Positions 19,016-27,943 of a DNA stretch of 64,000 nucleotides are shown here, one piece after another (the first letter of the stretch is position 1; every line of letters starts with the position of its first letter). The position numbers and the translations under genes are program-made. The notes beneath the pieces are model-generated. The model saw only the letters and a list, made by a program, of their open reading frames with translations, did not search any database and was not told where the DNA came from. The stretch covers positions 124,001 through 188,000 of the forward strand of contig CANNBJ010000006.1 in assembly GCA_947502835.1 (NCBI GenBank), written 5' to 3'. The DNA is from Bdellovibrionales bacterium (lineage in GTDB: Bacteria; Bdellovibrionota; UBA1018; CAIMNF01).

Positions 19016-19567
19016 CTACGGTAGAAGCTGGCTCGTAAGCTGAAGGTTGTTTACATCGAAGTACTGGGAGGAGGCTCTTTTCACAAGATCCTGGTACAGA
19101 GAATTGGTGATCTGGGGAGTGCGGGAAAGAATCCAAAGGTACTTGCGATCCGGTGAGCCGACAACCGCATACTCATAATTCGAGCCCAGATCGATGATCC
19201 AATAATCACCTGCAGGAGCAAACCAGAAGAATTTAACCTTGAGTTTCGCATTGCTATCGCGATCCACGATTTTGGCAGAACCGCTGATGGACTTGGTTTT
19301 ACCGGAGGGCTTCTTGCACTCATTGAAAACGCTTACCCGCCCGTCATCCATGATTCCATACGTGGCAGTAGTATCGATCGTGCAGGATCCTTGGAAGCGG
19401 GTTGGAAAGAAGGCAATCTGGTACCACTTCCCGACATAGCGGGTCAGGTCGACGTAATCCACGGTTTGAACCGAAGGGAGGTCCGCTCCAGGATTCGATG
19501 CCGATCCTGCAGCAAAGGCGGATGTAAAGAACGCAAACCCCAAAAATGCGAAAAGCCCTGACTTCAT
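19016..19567 (-). CDS. Bacterial lipocalin (Blc-like)
   Basis: This 183-residue exported lipocalin has a signal peptide MKSGLFAFLGFAFFTSAFA. The lipocalin motif follows: VDLTRYVGKWYQIAFFPTRFQGSC, with the GxW signature. Later conserved blocks include the tetrapeptide-rich beta strands FFWFAPAGDYWIIDLGSNYEYAVVG and ILSRTP. There is no lipobox cysteine at the signal cleavage site, so it is probably soluble in the periplasm, unlike E. coli Blc. Lipid binding is inferred from the family. A GTG six codons upstream is an alternative start. Confidence 0.88.
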   Translation of the reverse strand: MKSGLFAFLGFAFFTSAFAAGSASNPGADLPSVQTVDYVDLTRYVGKWYQIAFFPTRFQGSCTIDTTATYGIMDDGRVSVFNECKKPSGKTKSISGSAKIVDRDSNAKLKVKFFWFAPAGDYWIIDLGSNYEYAVVGSPDRKYLWILSRTPQITNSLYQDLVKRASSQYFDVNNLQLTSQLLP

Positions 19568-19611
19568 AGAAGCAGGGCTTAACACGAATTCAACTTTTTA
19601 GATACCGGATG

Positions 19612-20679
19612 TTAGGGCTGTTCCTGAACAATCTCGCGACAGGCGTTCATGATGTCCTGCATTTGGGGGACTGATGCGCTTTCTAGGTTATCCGCAAGCC
19701 CGATCCCTGGAATGAAGGCACCGGCCAGAAGCCTCGGACGCGCATGAAGCTCATAGAAATGCTCCTCGATCGTACGACGAAGGAGATGCTCTCCGAAGTT
19801 GGTCACCTCGGTGTCTTCGTTTACAAAAATCACGCGCTTGGTCTTCTTGATTGATTCGGAAATCATCGCCCAGTCATACGGCCAAAGGGTTCTCATATCG
19901 ATCACTTCAACCGAGATGCCCTCTTCACGAAGCTTGTCCGCAACATCGCGGGCAATCAGTACGTGACGACCATAAGTAACAATCGTCACTTGATGACCTT
20001 CACGAACAATCTTACCCTTGCCAATCTCGACGGTATAGTCCTGAAGTTCCGGCCACTTGGCCTTCCACTTCGAGCGGTCTCCGAGTGGAGCATCGATCAT
20101 TTCTTTCAGCTGTTTCTTTCCTTCGGCCGTGAGCGGCGGCTCGCCCGGGATCTGCTCTTCTCCTTCCACGCGAAGAAGCGCTTTTGGCTTCAGGTACATG
20201 GTCGGGTTTTGATCCTTCAGACAAGCAAGCATGAGGCCATAGGCATCGAGTGGATTTGACGGCATCACAATCTTGAAGCCAGGGATGTGGGTCATCATCG
20301 CATCAAAAGAGTGCGAATGATAAATCGAACCGCGGATCCCGGCTCCTACCGGAGTCATGATGGTAAACGGAGATGGCCAATCGCCATTCGTCGCCCAAGT
20401 CGACATTCCGCCAAGCTTCAAAAGATCGATCGTGTTGTAGACGTAATCGCAGAACTGGATCTCGGCGACAGAACGGACATTGGCAAAGCCAAGTCCGATC
20501 GCAGCACCCACGATTCCGCGCTCATCAAGCGGAGAGTTCCAGGTTTTCGTCAAACCCTGGGTGCAGGTGAACACTCCGCCGAGCGGAGGACCCACGTCCT
20601 CGCCAAAGATGTGTTCAAGTCCGAGATTCTTTTCGCCATAATGAAGGGCCATACGAATGGCCTGTGCCATACTTGCCAT
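19612..20679 (-). CDS. 2-oxoacid dehydrogenase E1 beta subunit (branched-chain type)
   Basis: This 355-residue transketolase-like beta subunit pairs with the alpha subunit upstream to decarboxylate a 2-oxoacid. Landmarks are GEDVGPPLGGVF, TWNSPLDERGIVGAAIGLGFAN, EIQFCDYVYNTIDLL, and the C-terminal half with VTIVTYG, VIDMRTLWPYD and the FVNEDTEVTNFGEHLL block. ATG at 20679 overlaps the alpha stop as TAATG. The best match by eye is 2-oxoisovalerate dehydrogenase, but a pyruvate substrate is possible. No E2 or E3 gene is in the window. Confidence 0.85.
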   Translation of the reverse strand: MASMAQAIRMALHYGEKNLGLEHIFGEDVGPPLGGVFTCTQGLTKTWNSPLDERGIVGAAIGLGFANVRSVAEIQFCDYVYNTIDLLKLGGMSTWATNGDWPSPFTIMTPVGAGIRGSIYHSHSFDAMMTHIPGFKIVMPSNPLDAYGLMLACLKDQNPTMYLKPKALLRVEGEEQIPGEPPLTAEGKKQLKEMIDAPLGDRSKWKAKWPELQDYTVEIGKGKIVREGHQVTIVTYGRHVLIARDVADKLREEGISVEVIDMRTLWPYDWAMISESIKKTKRVIFVNEDTEVTNFGEHLLRRTIEEHFYELHARPRLLAGAFIPGIGLADNLESASVPQMQDIMNACREIVQEQP

Positions 20680-21665
20680 TACCAATACCTCCCTTTTTGA
20701 CCATAATAGACATGGTCATAGATGGTGTCTCCGCTTGGAGCAGGCTCGGTTTTCACCTGCTTGCTCTGCTCGAGCATGGTTGCAGTGTATTCTTCGCGAA
20801 GCTTGTCCATTTGGGCGCGAGTCATGATGCCCTCTTTTTCAAGCCGCTTTTCAAAGGTGGTCAAACAATCCTCTTCATCAGGCACGAAGTTCGCACCGCT
20901 TGCAGAGGAGTGCCCGTAAAGACGGGAAACACGTGCCTCGAGGAGAAACGGTTTCCGCTCTTCACGGACATAAGTGATCGCGTCTTCGAGGGCGGTCCAG
21001 CTTTCTTCCACATCATTGCCATTGATCACGGCATTTCGGATTCCAAAGGCGGTTCCGCGGGCAGCAATGCTCTTCCCGCCGAACTGGTTGCAGTGCGGAG
21101 TCGAGATCCCGACACCGTTGTTGGTCACAATCATGAGCATGGGAAGCGGCATCACGGGACGGGACGCCCACACAAGCGCGGATGCAAAATCACCCTCAGC
21201 AGTTCCGGAGTCGCCACCGTTTACGATGGTGATGCCCTTGCAGCCTTTTTTAGTCTGCCCGATCGCAGTTCCGATCGCGGTCAAATACTGGGTTTCAATG
21301 GTCGAGGAAACAGGCACCACATTCCAATTCCTCATGGAGTAATGGTTTCCGAAGTTCCGGCCACCCGAGTAAGGATCGGTCGCAGTGTTTTTCATCTGCC
21401 TCATGGAATCGATGGGTTCTGCGCCCATGGCAAGAACGATGGGGCTGGAACGATAGTGGAGGTGAAGGAAGTCATGGTCGAGACCAAACCCTTTCTTGAC
21501 CTGGAGTCCGAGAGGAACACTGAATGCTTCCTCTCCCGGACCACCGATCCAGAAATAACCATCGTTTTGTTTGTACATACGGATCAACCGCTCCTCCAGA
21601 ACGCGCGACTTCACCATCACGTCGTGAATCTGGACGAGCTTCTTACGCTCGAGCTTGAATTTCAT
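20679..21665 (-). CDS. 2-oxoacid dehydrogenase E1 alpha subunit (branched-chain type)
   Basis: This 328-residue thiamine-diphosphate-binding alpha subunit starts with LVQIHDVMVKSRVLEERL. It has the GPGEEAFSVPLGL and LHYRSSPIVLAMG blocks and the ThDP motif GGDSGTAEGDFASALVWAS with NNGVGISTP. The phosphorylation-loop region of the family (RLYGHSSASGANFVPDEED) follows. I chose the ATG at 21665, which starts MKFKLER; the reading frame stays open 14 codons further but with no family similarity. It is translationally coupled to the beta subunit. Confidence 0.86.
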   Translation of the reverse strand: MKFKLERKKLVQIHDVMVKSRVLEERLIRMYKQNDGYFWIGGPGEEAFSVPLGLQVKKGFGLDHDFLHLHYRSSPIVLAMGAEPIDSMRQMKNTATDPYSGGRNFGNHYSMRNWNVVPVSSTIETQYLTAIGTAIGQTKKGCKGITIVNGGDSGTAEGDFASALVWASRPVMPLPMLMIVTNNGVGISTPHCNQFGGKSIAARGTAFGIRNAVINGNDVEESWTALEDAITYVREERKPFLLEARVSRLYGHSSASGANFVPDEEDCLTTFEKRLEKEGIMTRAQMDKLREEYTATMLEQSKQVKTEPAPSGDTIYDHVYYGQKGRYW

Positions 21666-21699
21666 AGGCGCGCAGAATAGCTGATTTTTATGGTCGGCA

Positions 21700-21755
21700 C
21701 AATTCAATTCAAGCCGGAAGAGCTTCCCGAGGGCAAATCAAAACGAATTGAATTG
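21700..21755. promoter_or_regulatory. Long-range inverted repeat upstream of the E1 operon
   Basis: CAATTCAATTC (21700-21710) and GAATTGAATTG (21745-21755) are perfect 11-bp arms 34 bases apart, in the gap between the receiver-protein stop and the E1 alpha start. Each arm itself holds a tandem AATTC. It may be an operator pair for a regulator dimer or an mRNA hairpin. Confidence 0.4.
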
Positions 21756-21777
21756 AGGGGATCCGCTGAAATGAAAT

Positions 21778-22155
21778 TCAAATCATCGAAAGACTTCTCA
21801 AGACGCTCTTTCGAACCTGGTCGAGCTGAAAGGGCTTTTCAATATAATCCACCACGCCTTGATCCCAAGCCTCGACTCTGAGTTCACGGGTGGAGCGCCC
21901 GGTGATCCAAATCACACCCATATGCACACCAAGCTCGTTCAAACGCTTCAGCAAGCTCATCCCGTTCATTTCAGGCATATTGTAGTCGGTGATCAGAAGG
22001 TGATAGGTGCGGCGGCCGAGTTCATTCAGGGCCTGAACCCCGTTCTCAACACAAGTCACCTCACCCAGATCCTCAAGGAGATCCTTCAAAATCTCGCGGA
22101 TCTCAATTTCGTCATCAGCAATCAGGATTCGTTTTTTGGACTCGGACATGTTCAT
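21778..22155 (-). CDS. Single-domain response regulator
   Basis: This 125-residue CheY-like receiver has the acidic pair in LIADDEIE, the phosphoacceptor aspartate in LLITDYNMPEMNG, the Thr in WITGRS, and the lysine in IEKPFQ. There is no output domain. No kinase lies next to it. It is upstream of, and on the same strand as, the E1 alpha/beta genes, but separated from them by the 21700-21755 inverted repeat. Its partner and output cannot be read from the sequence. Confidence 0.88.
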   Translation of the reverse strand: MNMSESKKRILIADDEIEIREILKDLLEDLGEVTCVENGVQALNELGRRTYHLLITDYNMPEMNGMSLLKRLNELGVHMGVIWITGRSTRELRVEAWDQGVVDYIEKPFQLDQVRKSVLRSLSMI

Positions 22156-22240
22156 AGATTAGCTCACACGGGGTGAATCTTGGCAATGGATAGTGACAAG
22201 AACTCTTGGCAAGCCCCGCATTCAATGAAAAACTCGCCCC

Positions 22241-23362
22241 ATGAACTACAAGCGGATGCCGATCGAAATCGAAGCCCCTGAACAGCTCGGATACCACACC
22301 ATCGACTGCAATCTGACCGAAAGCTCGTATACGGATTTCCGGTTTCGGGATCTGGGCCTTGATCTGAACGAGCTCCTGATCTCGTATGTGGACCATCGGG
22401 GACACCCTGGCCTGAGGATGCTCTTGTCTGAAGAAACGAGAGGAATCATTTCTCCCGATCAGGTGCTCTTGACCTCGGGTGCCGCACAAGCTCTTTTTAT
22501 CATCTCCTCTTCCCTCTTGAATCCTGGAGATGAAATCATCGTCGTCCGGCCAAACTACGCCACGAATCTGGAAACCCCTCGAGCCTTGGGTGCCCGACTC
22601 AGGATCGTCGACCTCGATTTCGAATCAGGGTATCGGACCCATCCTGAGGCCATTGCCGCCCTTCTCACCCCGAAGACCAAGCTTGTCAGCATCACGGTTC
22701 CTCACAATCCGACCGGCACGGTGATGACCGAGCGGGATCTTGATGCCATCATCGAACTCACCGGAAAGGCCGGGTGCATGCTTCTTGTGGATGAAACCTA
22801 TCGGGAAATGAACTTTGAAGGAGTTCTGCCCCATGCTGCGACACGCGCGCCCCATGTGATTTCGGTCGCGAGCTTTTCGAAGACGTTTGGGCTTCCCGGG
22901 ATCCGGGTCGGTTGGCTCATGACGGGGCACGCAGCCGCATTCGAGAGTTTTTTTGCCGCCAAAGAGCAGATCCAGATTTGCGGATCGGCACTCGATGAGG
23001 AGATTGCCTACCAGTTTTACAAAAAGAAAAACTACTTTTTGCCCGCGATTCTATCGAACCTGAAACGAAAATTCACCATTGTGAAGGATTGGTATGAGAA
23101 CCAAAACCATTTTGAGTGGGTGGAACCGAGGGGCGGCTGCGTTGCATTTCCACGATTCAAAAAAGCGGTTTCTGAACGAATCGACCTTGAGGGATTCTAT
23201 CGCACCCTCAATCAAGACCTCAACACCCACGTAGGACCGGGACACTGGTTTGAGCAAAGCAAAACCTCGATGCGAATCGGCTATGGTTGGCCCGGGGAGG
23301 ATGAACTCAAACGCGGTTTGGAGAATCTTTCAAAAGCGATCGAAGTGAACCTGAAGAGCTGA
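22241..23362 (+). CDS. PLP-dependent class I/II aminotransferase
   Basis: This 373-residue fold-type I aminotransferase has LTSGAAQALFIISSSLL in the PLP phosphate region, TVPHNPTGTV with the conserved Asn, LLVDETYREM with the ring-contacting Asp, and SFSKTFGLPGIRVGW with the Schiff-base lysine. Near the C-terminus, TSMRIGYGWP supplies the carboxylate-binding arginine. The amino donor and acceptor are not deducible. It is divergent from the receiver gene. Confidence 0.86.
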   Translation: MNYKRMPIEIEAPEQLGYHTIDCNLTESSYTDFRFRDLGLDLNELLISYVDHRGHPGLRMLLSEETRGIISPDQVLLTSGAAQALFIISSSLLNPGDEIIVVRPNYATNLETPRALGARLRIVDLDFESGYRTHPEAIAALLTPKTKLVSITVPHNPTGTVMTERDLDAIIELTGKAGCMLLVDETYREMNFEGVLPHAATRAPHVISVASFSKTFGLPGIRVGWLMTGHAAAFESFFAAKEQIQICGSALDEEIAYQFYKKKNYFLPAILSNLKRKFTIVKDWYENQNHFEWVEPRGGCVAFPRFKKAVSERIDLEGFYRTLNQDLNTHVGPGHWFEQSKTSMRIGYGWPGEDELKRGLENLSKAIEVNLKS

Positions 23363-23620
23363 GATCAATCAGGTCCCCCTTCATGAAATTCGCAGGTGGA
23401 AACTCAAGGCTCGCGCCTTGAATGCAGGCCTCATTAAGCCTCACGGGACACATGTGCCTTGGGTGACACAACCCTTTGGAGCTTCACTCTCCCGCGCCAG
23501 ATCGTTTTTACGAGGCCCCCGCAGCTCGGAGCCATGCTTCACAAAGAATGTTTAAAAAAACAAAAAATCTCTGTTTTTCGGCATAAAAACACCGATAAGG
23601 CCTATAATGAAGGAGTGGGC

Positions 23621-26600
23621 TTGAGGGCGTTTTTTCTCAAAAAAATCCATACGGGAATGATCCACCTGCGGGCGATCCCACTCGCCTCGCTTGGGATTGT
23701 TTTGTTTTCTCTTTCTGCCTGCACTCCCCAGATCCTGGGTGAGCGCCCCTCTCAAAAAGCCGCACGGCTTGCGAGAGAAAACGCCAAGGCGATCGCCCTT
23801 TCCTGGAGCCCGGGTGCCTCGATCACGAGTGTCTCCACATTGGGTGCTGAATGGAGCCTCTCCCATCCCTCCATCACCGGCGTTCGCGTCGAGTACTTCT
23901 CCGGCCCGGGTTGCGATACTTCACTGAATCTCGATCAAAGCTTTTCATCGGCCGAGACCAGCGCGACACTCGTTGCCCCCTCGGACGGTGTGTACTCGTT
24001 TCGGGTCGTCACACAAACTTTGAATGGAGCCGAAAACCCATCCTCCTGCTCGGCTCCGATCGAGGTGGACACGACTGCACCCTCCCCCGCCTCCACCCTC
24101 GCGTGGCAGGAAGGGGCGAGCGCAAATGTTCTCTCCCTCACTCCCCAGTGGACCGCAAGTGCGGATAGCGATCTGAGCTCACAAACCATCACCTACTACT
24201 CAGGGGCAGGGTGCACGGGGAGTGCTTTGTCTTTGGCAGACCTTGCACCGACATTGCAGAACGCTTCATTCACAGGGACCGATGGTGGTGTCTATTCCTT
24301 CACTGTGACATCGACCGATGCGGCAGGAAATGGATCCATTTCCGCTTGCTCGTCCGTGGTGACCGTGAGCCTGATCGACACTCCGCCTTCTCCATCGCCT
24401 TCGATCGCGTCTTTTGCAATCACCACCTCAAGTCCCGGAAACACGAAAACCCTTGCCCTCTCCTACGGTGCAGTCACAGGCTCCTTTAGCTCCTATTGCA
24501 TCCAAGTCAACTCCACCCTTTCCACTGGCTGCTCATGGGTCGACTCAACCTCACTCCCTGCCTCCCACTCACTCGGGGTCGGGGCCACGGATGGAAATTA
24601 TGTCCTCACACTCCTCCTAAAGACCCCGGAAGGCGACATCAGCAGTCCCGCTTCCACCGGAACTTACACACTCGACCAAACTGCGCCAGCTCGCCCGATC
24701 GTGGTTTCGAGAACCGTTCCGGCCAACAGCTACCACTACAACGCGCTCTCGATTCCAAATACGGGTTACATCCAGTCCAACTCCCCTTCGATCCTTGTCA
24801 CCGGACTCACGATCGGGAACACCGTAAAACTTTACAATGTTTCGGGAAACAACGACCCTTGCACTCCTGCAAACCTCCTGATAATCTTCACAACTCCCAT
24901 TACTTCGGCGACCCAGTCCTTCAGTCTGAGTTCACTCAGCAATGCCGCCTACTTCAGAATCGCCGCATCCCAAGTGGATCCCGCAGGAAATGAAAGCCGC
25001 TGCACGAGCCTGAGTCCAATCGCTGGAGAGTCAGCGATCAGCCTTGCAAGTTTTGGTGTGCAAAACCAAAACCCCGCAGCCGTAACTGGGGCCGCAATCA
25101 CCGGAACCCCAACACAAACCGCGGGGGTAAGTGCTACCTTCACCAATCCTGAACGCGTTTTAGCATACTTGGTCTCGGGGGTAAGCTGCATTGGATCTCC
25201 CTACCCGATCGAACCCGATCTCATCACTGGTTCCAGTATCACCATCGGGGCTGGCAACATCGGATACGGTGCACACTCGCTCCTTCTCCGAAGCATCGGG
25301 ATCTCGGGTCTCACCACCGACACCTGCCTTGCGAATTTCAATATCGTCAAGACCATCGGCACTGTGGATGTGTCGCAACCTACTGATTTGTCCGACAGGC
25401 CTCTCCCATCGGCAAGTCCCTCTGGAACCCCCGGGGCAGGTGAACCCTATGCGGCCTCCACTCTTGACTTCAGATGGCCTGTGAGGTTCTCGGAAACCGT
25501 GGATCCCGCGACAGTGAGTGCCACTGCGATTGTGAATTGCAACAAACCTGGGTGTGCGTTGAATGTTGAATTCTCGCTTGCGCCAAGGAATCCGGACCGT
25601 CCCAATTTCACGGATTACTATCTTCGTGTGACCTCAATTGGTGGTCAGGGCAGGATTGCTCCTGTGTGGGATCTTTCCGCAATCGAGAGTCAGGATCCAC
25701 AAATTCTTACCTATTCGGGGGGAATTGCACAGAGCATCCTGTACTCAGGCCAGGCCACGGGTGGTTCGGAAGGTACTGCAACCTCCATTCCAAAGCTTGC
25801 GTATCATGCGGCAGCCCAGGACTCGGCAAACGATTTGATTTATTCATTTGGAGGAGTCACCACAACGGGGCTGAATGGGGATCTCTACCGGTTTTCGACC
25901 TCTTCGCCAAGTGGAACCTGGGCAAAAATCACAACTCCCAGAAACGGTCCGCAAGCCCGCATGGGTGCGGCTCTCGCCTATTTCAGCGGACATTTGTTTC
26001 TGTACGGTGGAAAGAACGAGGATGGATCCGAGTATTTTTCTGATTTCTGGAAGTACGAGATCTCCACCAATACATGGACCAAACTTGAGGACTCCATTGT
26101 AGACACACTCGGAGCCGCATTGCCTCGCGCTCATGCAGCTGTGATCAAAAAGGGGGATATTCTAGAGATCCGGGGAGGCCAAGTAGATGACCTAACGGTT
26201 TCAACCCGGACTCTCTCCCTGCGTCTCGAAAAGGTTCTTAACGATTCCTCGCTTACTCACTACTCATACGTTGGTACGGCATCTGACTTTGCGTTTTCCG
26301 CAAGCTTGATTGAGGAGGAGTTTGAACACCCCTACTTTGGGATCAGCGCGGAGGATCGAGGTGGACCCGCAACGGCGCTTCCCAGTATTTATTGGCTCAA
26401 GACTTCTACCGGCTACGCAGAAGCGGATCCAAACCTGACCCCTTCAAATCCCACGGAACTCTTTGGCGGGGCACTGGCAGAGCCCTATCAAAATCAATTC
26501 TATTACATGGGCGGAAGTGCTGACGGCGGGCAGGCATCAAGCGGAATTGTCCATCGATTCACCTTTGATTCATCGACCTCAATGGTCACAAGTGCTGATG

Positions 26601-27943
26601 AAATCCTCACTGATCCGCTGCTTGCACGCTTTGGTGCCATCAGTTTTGTAAGGAACGGAAGCGTTTATCTTCACGGGGGCTACACCGACCAAGGGGGGAG
26701 TGTACAAGTGTCCTCAGACCTGATTGAGTACCGACCAGGCCTGAACCTTTCAGTCAACCTGAATGCCTCGGGCGCCGGAATCCTCCCCTGCTCCTGCGAT
26801 CCGTCCCTTTTGGCCGTAACCTTCGGGAATCCGGCCGGCAACGGGACAGAATCGAACCCATATGAAATTTGCAGCAAGGAGCAAATCACCCAACTTGCAA
26901 CAAACGTCGGAAGTCCAGGATACCAATCGGCGCATTTCCGGCAGTGTGCGAACATTGACTATGAAGGCTCAACTCATACGCCAATCGGGGATGAAGGGAG
27001 CACGTTTGCGGGAACCTTTGATGGGAACGGCTACCAGATCTCAAATGTGCAAATCAACGGCTCTGCCAAGCACCTTGGATTTTTTGGAGCGGTATCGGGG
27101 GCGACGCTCAAAAACCTGAACTTTGTATCTCCTTTGATGACGGTGACTGAGGGGACTACGATCTCTGCCGGTGTATTGGCAGGCGTAGCAGGACATACAA
27201 GCATCACGAGCGTTATCATCTCAAATGGAACCTTATCGGGAAGTACGGGATTAGATTCACTTGCACTCGGAGGTCTTCTGGGTGCAGGTTCCGCTGTTAC
27301 GATTCAAAACTCGAAAATCGAAGTGGATATCACGGCTCAAAGCTCTTTTGCGGGGGGAGTTGCAGGGCATGCTGTAACCTGTACACTCACGGGGGTAACG
27401 GTAATGGGCAATATTGTAGGGAATGTCGCTGGAGGTCTCATTGGACTATCCAAGGGCTCAACCATCTCAAGTTCTCTTGTGACCGGAAGAATCACAGGGA
27501 ACGAAAGCGCAGGTGGTTTGATTTCCAACATGCAAGGTACAACCATATCCGACTCAGCCGTCTATGCAGAATATATCGAAGCCGGGGGCGCAAGCCCTGC
27601 TGGAGGAATCATGGGTCAATGCCCATTAAATTGCACCCTCTCAAGAGTAATCTCGGGCTCGATCTCCATCATGGGAGGTGCAATCCACCCATTCTCGGCA
27701 GAGGGTCCCTTTTCGGGGAATGATTATGTGTTCTGGTCAAATGGAAGCAATCCGAACTGGAACAATGCGACTCCCACTGTTCCAAACCAACAGTTTTTGC
27801 CCGGGGTTGCACTCCCCTACACAGACCTGATTGACCTGGAAGCTGTGAATCCGCACTTCGACTTTACAAACACTTGGAAATATTGGACCACGGGCACAGG
27901 GGCAAACGGATTCCCGATTCCAAGGAATGCCCCATCTCCCTAA
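23621..27943 (+). CDS. Very large surface lipoprotein with Ig-like, kelch and GLUG repeats
   Basis: This protein of about 1440 residues has a lipoprotein signal ending in LFSLSAC. The N-terminal third has repeated Ig/fibronectin-like modules, each with YYSGAGC- and GVYSFTVTSTDAAGN-like segments and paired cysteines. A kelch-type beta-propeller follows near 740-1040 (SFGGVTTTGLNGDLYRF, LFLYGGKNEDGSEYFSDFW). The C-terminal part has GLUG-type repeats near 1236-1313 (GNVAGGLIGLSKGSTISSS). It is probably a cell-surface adhesin. Two starts compete: TTG at 23621, with AAGGAG at 23609-23614, and ATG at 23657, which gives a more typical 22-residue signal. A TATAAT lies at 23603. Confidence 0.8.
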   Translation: MRAFFLKKIHTGMIHLRAIPLASLGIVLFSLSACTPQILGERPSQKAARLARENAKAIALSWSPGASITSVSTLGAEWSLSHPSITGVRVEYFSGPGCDTSLNLDQSFSSAETSATLVAPSDGVYSFRVVTQTLNGAENPSSCSAPIEVDTTAPSPASTLAWQEGASANVLSLTPQWTASADSDLSSQTITYYSGAGCTGSALSLADLAPTLQNASFTGTDGGVYSFTVTSTDAAGNGSISACSSVVTVSLIDTPPSPSPSIASFAITTSSPGNTKTLALSYGAVTGSFSSYCIQVNSTLSTGCSWVDSTSLPASHSLGVGATDGNYVLTLLLKTPEGDISSPASTGTYTLDQTAPARPIVVSRTVPANSYHYNALSIPNTGYIQSNSPSILVTGLTIGNTVKLYNVSGNNDPCTPANLLIIFTTPITSATQSFSLSSLSNAAYFRIAASQVDPAGNESRCTSLSPIAGESAISLASFGVQNQNPAAVTGAAITGTPTQTAGVSATFTNPERVLAYLVSGVSCIGSPYPIEPDLITGSSITIGAGNIGYGAHSLLLRSIGISGLTTDTCLANFNIVKTIGTVDVSQPTDLSDRPLPSASPSGTPGAGEPYAASTLDFRWPVRFSETVDPATVSATAIVNCNKPGCALNVEFSLAPRNPDRPNFTDYYLRVTSIGGQGRIAPVWDLSAIESQDPQILTYSGGIAQSILYSGQATGGSEGTATSIPKLAYHAAAQDSANDLIYSFGGVTTTGLNGDLYRFSTSSPSGTWAKITTPRNGPQARMGAALAYFSGHLFLYGGKNEDGSEYFSDFWKYEISTNTWTKLEDSIVDTLGAALPRAHAAVIKKGDILEIRGGQVDDLTVSTRTLSLRLEKVLNDSSLTHYSYVGTASDFAFSASLIEEEFEHPYFGISAEDRGGPATALPSIYWLKTSTGYAEADPNLTPSNPTELFGGALAEPYQNQFYYMGGSADGGQASSGIVHRFTFDSSTSMVTSADEILTDPLLARFGAISFVRNGSVYLHGGYTDQGGSVQVSSDLIEYRPGLNLSVNLNASGAGILPCSCDPSLLAVTFGNPAGNGTESNPYEICSKEQITQLATNVGSPGYQSAHFRQCANIDYEGSTHTPIGDEGSTFAGTFDGNGYQISNVQINGSAKHLGFFGAVSGATLKNLNFVSPLMTVTEGTTISAGVLAGVAGHTSITSVIISNGTLSGSTGLDSLALGGLLGAGSAVTIQNSKIEVDITAQSSFAGGVAGHAVTCTLTGVTVMGNIVGNVAGGLIGLSKGSTISSSLVTGRITGNESAGGLISNMQGTTISDSAVYAEYIEAGGASPAGGIMGQCPLNCTLSRVISGSISIMGGAIHPFSAEGPFSGNDYVFWSNGSNPNWNNATPTVPNQQFLPGVALPYTDLIDLEAVNPHFDFTNTWKYWTTGTGANGFPIPRNAPSP

